A stretch of 64,000 nt of DNA from Spongiactinospora rosea. Lineage in GTDB: Bacteria > Actinomycetota > Actinomycetes > Streptosporangiales > Streptosporangiaceae. The DNA lies in contig NZ_QMEY01000001.1 in assembly GCF_003315795.1 (NCBI RefSeq), positions 186,001-250,000 on the forward strand, given 5' to 3'. A program made the translations under genes and the position numbers. The notes beneath the pieces were generated by a model. That model saw only the letters and a program-made list of their open reading frames with translations. It had not been told where the DNA came from and ran no database searches. Positions 60,417-64,000 of the stretch are shown piece after piece. Numbering within the stretch: the stretch's first letter is position 1; each line of letters opens with the position of its first letter.

Positions 60417-60519
60417 GCTTCCTCAGGTTTCTCAGCGGGTTTCGCAACGAAGTCGAAGAGCGAAGGGGCAGGGCACAGCTCCCGGCGCCGGGCCTCGGGC
60501 CGGGGCGGGAGGGCCGGCA

Positions 60520-61134
60520 TCACGGTTCGGGGAGGCCGGCGGCCAGGCGGTCGAAGGCGTCGTCGAGCAGGTCGGACATGGGCACGGACCCCTTCGTCCG
60601 GGCCCACCGCAGCATCGACACGCGGAACGCGGCCATGCCGACGGCGGCGAGCAGTTCGGGATAGCCGCCGGCGGCCCGCCGCGGGCCGATCCGCTCGGCC
60701 ACGGCGGCGGCCAGGGCGCGTTCGTTCTCGAACCCGCCGGACACCAGCCGGGGCAGCAGCGACGGGTTCTCCTCGATCACCTTGATCCGCAGCATGATCT
60801 CCTCGGCGCGCCGCTGCATGGATTCGGCCTGTCCGCGCAGCACCAGGCGGAGCGCCTGGAGGGCGGTGAGGCCGGGGGGTGCGGCGGCCAGTGAGCTGGG
60901 CCAGGCGGCCTCGACGCCGGCGGGGGTGACCAGGAGGGCGTCCTCCTTGGAGGGGAAGTAGTTGAAGAAGGTGCGGGACGAGACGTCGGCCGCCTCGGCG
61001 ATGTCCTCCACCGTCACGCCCGCCAGGCCGCGCTCGGCGACCAGGCGCAGCGCCGCATCGGCGAGGGCCGCACGGGTCTCCACCTTCTTGCGGTCTCTCC
61101 GCCCGAGTTCTTCAACACTGCCCACACTGTCCAC
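60520..61134 (-). CDS. TetR-family regulator of the DHA2 exporter
   Basis: A 204-residue regulator. The HTH is at about 18-64 (RAALADAALRLVAERGLAGV, then ADVSSRTFFNYFPSKEDALL). The C-terminal domain is of the AcrR-like TetR_C type (PF17754-like, with a conserved RAEEIMLRIKVIEENPSLL). It is 103 bp upstream of the MFS gene in the same direction. A palindrome lies just upstream of its own start and is the likely operator. Confidence 0.92.
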   Translation of the reverse strand: MDSVGSVEELGRRDRKKVETRAALADAALRLVAERGLAGVTVEDIAEAADVSSRTFFNYFPSKEDALLVTPAGVEAAWPSSLAAAPPGLTALQALRLVLRGQAESMQRRAEEIMLRIKVIEENPSLLPRLVSGGFENERALAAAVAERIGPRRAAGGYPELLAAVGMAAFRVSMLRWARTKGSVPMSDLLDDAFDRLAAGLPEP

Positions 61135-61180
61135 ATACGGCCGAACGAGCGAGGGTCGCGAAGAATTTCAGACTGAGCAA

Positions 61181-61199
61181 ACTTTCATAGACTGAAAGT
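61181..61199. promoter_or_regulatory. Palindromic operator upstream of TetR gene
   Basis: Perfect arms ACTTTCA / TGAAAGT around TAGAC, with a similar half (TTTCAGACTGA) 15 bp nearer the gene. It lies 47 bp upstream of the TetR start and 13 bp after the WYL gene end. Confidence 0.6.
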
Positions 61200-61211
61200 A
61201 GGTGATGTCGG

Positions 61212-62195
61212 TCACAGTGTCTCTGACCTGCGGGTGAGCGCGGCCCCGAGGTCGCGCACCCGGCGGGCGATCTCCGGAGTGGCGTCCAGGGTGAACTCCG
61301 CGCCCAGCGCGGCGAGGGCGGCCACGTACTGGACGACGAGCGCGGGGGAGTCGGCGCTCACCCGTACCGCGCACTCGCCGGGCCCCAGGTCGCGGACCTC
61401 CCCGGGGATCGCCGTGAACACCCGGGTGCGCAGGTCGGCGGCGGTCAGCCGCACGGTCATCCAGGCGGTGTGCCGGTAGGTCGCGCGGGCGAACACGCGG
61501 GTCACGTACTCGGCCGGGTCGTCGGCGGGCAGTTCGCGCGGAGTGAAGCGCTGATGCGTGGGACGCGGCCCGGTGATCCGGTCGGCCCGGAACGTCCGCC
61601 AGTCCGCACGCCCAGGGTCGTACGCGAGCAGGTACCACCGGCCGCCGAAGGTGACCAGGTTGTACGGCTCGACCAGGCGGTCCTCCCGGTCGCGGTGGCG
61701 GAAGGCCAGCATCCGCCGGTCGTGCGAGGCCGAGGCCAGCACGGCCAGCACCCCGGCGTCCACCCGCGGCACGTTCCGGTAAGGCACGGCGGCCGTCACG
61801 TCGCCGAGCGTGGCCAGCCGGGGGCGCAGCCGGGCGGGCAGCACGCGTTCCAGCTTGGCCAGCGCCCGCATCGAGCTGTCCTCGATCCCGGCCACGCTGC
61901 CGCCCGCCGCGGTCACCAGGCCGAGCGCCACCGCCACGGCCTCCTCGTCGTCGAGCAGCAGCGGCGGCAGGTCGCGGCCGGAGATCAGCCGGTAGCCGCC
62001 CGCGGTGCCGGTGGTGCCCTCCACCGGGTAGTCCAGCGCGCGCAGGCGTTCGATGTCGCGCCGGATCGTGCGGACGGTGACGCCGAGGCGTTCGGCCAGC
62101 TCGGGGCCCGGCCAGTCGGGGCGGCTCTGGAGCAGGGAGAGCAGCTTCAGCAGCCGCCCCGGCATGTTCCTGCGCGCGGAGATGGGGTCGGTCAC
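61212..62195 (-). CDS. WYL-domain transcriptional regulator (DeoR-type HTH)
   Basis: A 327-residue regulator. The N-terminal HTH_11 covers about 12-65 (RLLKLLSLLQSRPDWPGPEL, then AERLGVTVRTIRRDIERLRA). The WYL domain covers about 130-215 (RMLAFRHRDREDRLVEPYNL, then VTFGGRWYLLAYDPGRADWR), followed by a WCX C-terminal part. The GTG at 62195 was chosen; an ATG at 62165 is also possible. It is divergent from the flavin oxidase gene and probably represses it through the palindrome at 62214-62238. Confidence 0.9.
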   Translation of the reverse strand: MTDPISARRNMPGRLLKLLSLLQSRPDWPGPELAERLGVTVRTIRRDIERLRALDYPVEGTTGTAGGYRLISGRDLPPLLLDDEEAVAVALGLVTAAGGSVAGIEDSSMRALAKLERVLPARLRPRLATLGDVTAAVPYRNVPRVDAGVLAVLASASHDRRMLAFRHRDREDRLVEPYNLVTFGGRWYLLAYDPGRADWRTFRADRITGPRPTHQRFTPRELPADDPAEYVTRVFARATYRHTAWMTVRLTAADLRTRVFTAIPGEVRDLGPGECAVRVSADSPALVVQYVAALAALGAEFTLDATPEIARRVRDLGAALTRRSETL

Positions 62196-62213
62196 TTTTC
62201 CAGATTGCCGCAC

Positions 62214-62238
62214 CTTGCGGACAAGTTGTGTCCGCAAG
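62214..62238. promoter_or_regulatory. Palindromic operator between WYL and oxidase genes
   Basis: Perfect 10-bp arms CTTGCGGACA / TGTCCGCAAG around AGTTG. A TAGGGT box (62245-62250) lies six bases before the oxidase ATG, so that gene appears leaderless and the palindrome covers its promoter. Confidence 0.75.
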
Positions 62239-62256
62239 CCTTCCTAGGGTGGCCGT

Positions 62257-63621
62257 ATGACTGAGACACCGGAGAACATCCGCGGGCCGGTTTTCCGGCC
62301 CGCGGCGGAGGGTTACGACGACGAGCGGACGGGTTACCAGCGCCTGGCGAGCCACCGGCCCGACCTGGTCGTGGGGGCGACCGGCGTGGACGACGTGCGA
62401 GCCGCCGTACGGCACGCCGCCGCGCTGGGCGCGCGGGTCGCAATCCAAGGCGCCGGGCACGGTGTCAACGAGCCGATGGACGGCGGGGTGCTGATCAGTA
62501 CCCGGCGCATGGCCGGCGTCCGGGTGGACCCGGCCGCGCGCACCGCGTGGGTCGAGGCGGGTGCACCCTGGGCGAAGGTGATCGAGGCGACGGCCCCGTA
62601 CGGGCTCGCGCCGATGTCGGGCAGCTCGCCGGGGGTCGGCGCGGTGCCGTACACACTGGGCGGCGGCCTCGGGCTGATGGCCAGGAAGCACGGCTTCGCC
62701 GCCGACCACGTACGGCGGCTGACCATGGTCACCGCGGACGGCCGGGTCATGGAGGTGACGCCGGAGGGCGAGCCCGGCCTGTTCTGGGCGCTGCGCGGTG
62801 GTGGGGTCGGCGGGTTCGGCGTGGTCACCGGCATGGAGATCGGCCTGCTGCCGGTTACGCGGTTGTACGGCGGAGGGCTGTTCTTCGACGTCGCCGAGGT
62901 GCCCGGCGTGCTGGAGGCATGGCGGCACTGGACGGAGACCGTGCCCGAGGAGATGACCTCGGCGGTGGGGATGTTGCCGTTCCCCGACGTGCCTCAGGTG
63001 CCAGAGGACCTGCGCGGGAAGCACGTGGCCCAGGTGCAGATCGCGTTCCTGGGCTCGGAGGAGGAGGGCCGGCGGCTGGTCCGTCCGCTGCGCGAAATCG
63101 GGCCACCGCTGCGCGACACGCTGCGCGACCTCCCCTACACCGAGTCGGCCGCCGTGTTCGACGAGCCCGACCAGCCGCACGCCTACCAGTCCCAGAACCG
63201 GCTGCTGCGCGACCTCGACCCGGGCATGCTGGCAACGCTGCCGAAGACCGGCGGGCCGTCCGCCCCGCTCATGTGCGTCGTGCAGATGCGGCACCTGGGC
63301 GGCGCGCCGGCCCGCCCGCCGCGCGTCCCGAGCGCCGTCGGCCACCGGGCCGCGACCTACTCGCTGAACGCTCTTTCGGTGGTGCGGCCCGGCCAGGAGG
63401 AGATCGCGCGCAGGCTCCATGATGACGTGCTGGCTCCGTTCGAGGAGCAGGCGCTGGGCCGGGGGATCAACTTCGGCTACGGGCGGCTGACCGAGCAGGA
63501 GGCCCGGACCGCTTTCGACCCGGGCGACTACGACCGGCTGGCCGAACTGAAGGCGCGCCACGACCCGAACGGGATGTTTCACGCCAACTATCCGATCTCC
63601 CCGGATAAGCGCGATCAGTGA
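62257..63621 (+). CDS. BBE-type FAD-linked oxidase
   Basis: A 454-residue berberine-bridge-enzyme-like flavoprotein. The FAD domain shows VAIQGAGHGVNEP with the His used for covalent 8-alpha linkage near 68, and GSSPGVGAVPYTLGGGLG, where the Cys of bicovalent members is absent. The BBE C-terminal motif YDRLAELKARHDPNGMFHAN is near the end. Such enzymes oxidise alcohols, sugars or alkaloid-like compounds. The substrate is unknown. It is probably derepressed through the WYL regulator. Confidence 0.9.
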   Translation: MTETPENIRGPVFRPAAEGYDDERTGYQRLASHRPDLVVGATGVDDVRAAVRHAAALGARVAIQGAGHGVNEPMDGGVLISTRRMAGVRVDPAARTAWVEAGAPWAKVIEATAPYGLAPMSGSSPGVGAVPYTLGGGLGLMARKHGFAADHVRRLTMVTADGRVMEVTPEGEPGLFWALRGGGVGGFGVVTGMEIGLLPVTRLYGGGLFFDVAEVPGVLEAWRHWTETVPEEMTSAVGMLPFPDVPQVPEDLRGKHVAQVQIAFLGSEEEGRRLVRPLREIGPPLRDTLRDLPYTESAAVFDEPDQPHAYQSQNRLLRDLDPGMLATLPKTGGPSAPLMCVVQMRHLGGAPARPPRVPSAVGHRAATYSLNALSVVRPGQEEIARRLHDDVLAPFEEQALGRGINFGYGRLTEQEARTAFDPGDYDRLAELKARHDPNGMFHANYPISPDKRDQ

Positions 63622-63732
63622 CATCAGTGCCACGCAATGCTGACGAAAGATACCTGACATACACAGGTGAATACCGACGGTGGAAGAGGTGGCTGCGCGC
63701 CGTGGGGGCGGTGCGTCTGACCTAACGGAACC

Positions 63733-63770
63733 TGGGCGAAGCCGCTGGACAAACCAGCGTTCTTCGCCCA
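63733..63770 (+). terminator. Two-tier hairpin downstream of oxidase gene
   Basis: Outer arms TGGGCGAA / TTCGCCCA and inner arms GCTGG / CCAGC with an ACAAA loop, 112 bp after the oxidase stop. It may be a terminator or the structured part of a leader RNA. Confidence 0.45.
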
Positions 63771-64000
63771 ATATTACCGTTGCCGGTCCGGTATAGGTCT
63801 TGTTGTTGAAGGCTGGAGCGGTCTAGCCCACGGCGCTGTTTCCAGCAGGTCCGCACTCCGCGCTAAACAGGGGTTTCCGATATCGCGCCGAGAAAGCTAG
63901 GATTCTTCACTACTACCTGACTACGCTTTACCCGTGTGTTTTCACACGCCTCCCGCATGTCCCGCACGACCCCCCCGTGTGTACGCGAAGGGATGCGATG
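63771..64000 (+). promoter_or_regulatory. Right-edge intergenic region with a putative promoter
   Basis: A TAGGAT box (63898-63903) with TTCCGA 17 bp upstream could drive a gene beyond the window. A small hairpin CGTGTG / CACACG with a TTTT loop lies at 63933-63948. GAAGGGATGCGATG at the very end looks like a ribosome site and start of the next gene. Confidence 0.35.

Overview
The window is a high-GC chromosomal segment of a filamentous actinomycete. The evidence is an AfsR/SARP-type regulator, an XRE-TPR regulator next to a small RsbW-like ATPase, many GTG starts, several apparently leaderless promoters, and numerous secreted lectin, CBM2 and FnIII proteins. Gene content resembles Streptosporangiales/Thermomonosporaceae more than Streptomyces, but that placement is inference from reading alone. 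Most long reading frames on the opposite strand of real genes are high-GC shadows and were left out.

Layout. 1-4.9 kb: a SARP/NB-ARC regulator running off the left edge, divergent from a GT-B-like protein and a PfkB sugar kinase. 5-9 kb: a fused SecDF, two small exported proteins and a DksA/TraR zinc-finger protein. 9-11.3 kb: a cytochrome P450 divergent from a TetR gene across a perfect palindrome, then an ArsR gene. 11.5-16 kb: a secreted ricin-type lectin and a translationally coupled pair of membrane glycosyltransferases, one a GT2/GT-C fusion. 16.4-21.8 kb: a four-repeat band-7-like protein, a membrane protein, a methyltransferase, a GH26-like protein, and a VOC-ArsR-SRPBCC operon with its operator. 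22-24 kb: a two-repeat CRISPR relic, a likely two-gene imiditide RiPP locus (52-residue precursor plus PIMT-like methyltransferase), and a frameshifted gene. 24-33.5 kb: a NarL-type two-component system, a lipase-like protein, an XRE regulator, an RsbW-like ATPase and an ABC exporter. 33.5-36.7 kb: an HTH/Clp-N pair and a short threonyl-tRNA synthetase preceded by a leader peptide with three consecutive Thr codons and a hairpin. 36.8-43.3 kb: two MFS transporters, fasciclin, PspC, a zincin and a metallophosphoesterase.

43.3-47.5 kb: tRNA-Glu, tRNA-Asp and tRNA-Phe. The 3' part of tRNA-Phe is duplicated exactly 1,200 bp downstream, bracketing an integrase remnant and a P-loop kinase, so this is the scar of an integrative element. 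Next come a membrane-anchored XRE protein, a TGTCC repeat array, two secreted proteins and a CsrA homologue, which is unusual in actinomycetes. 47.7-52.5 kb: an RDD membrane protein, a lipoprotein, an FnIII-CBM2 protein and a decayed DUF2975/XRE pair. 52.9-64 kb: a beta-propeller/amidohydrolase, a Tat-exported alpha/beta-hydrolase lacking its nucleophile, PIG-L, CinA, a DHA2 exporter with its TetR gene, and a WYL regulator divergent from a BBE-type flavin oxidase.

The most interesting items are the imiditide locus, the predicted threonine attenuator in front of thrS, the CsrA homologue, and the tRNA-Phe integration scar. Several regulators sit beside perfect inverted repeats placed within or between promoters, so local autoregulatory circuits can be proposed directly from sequence.
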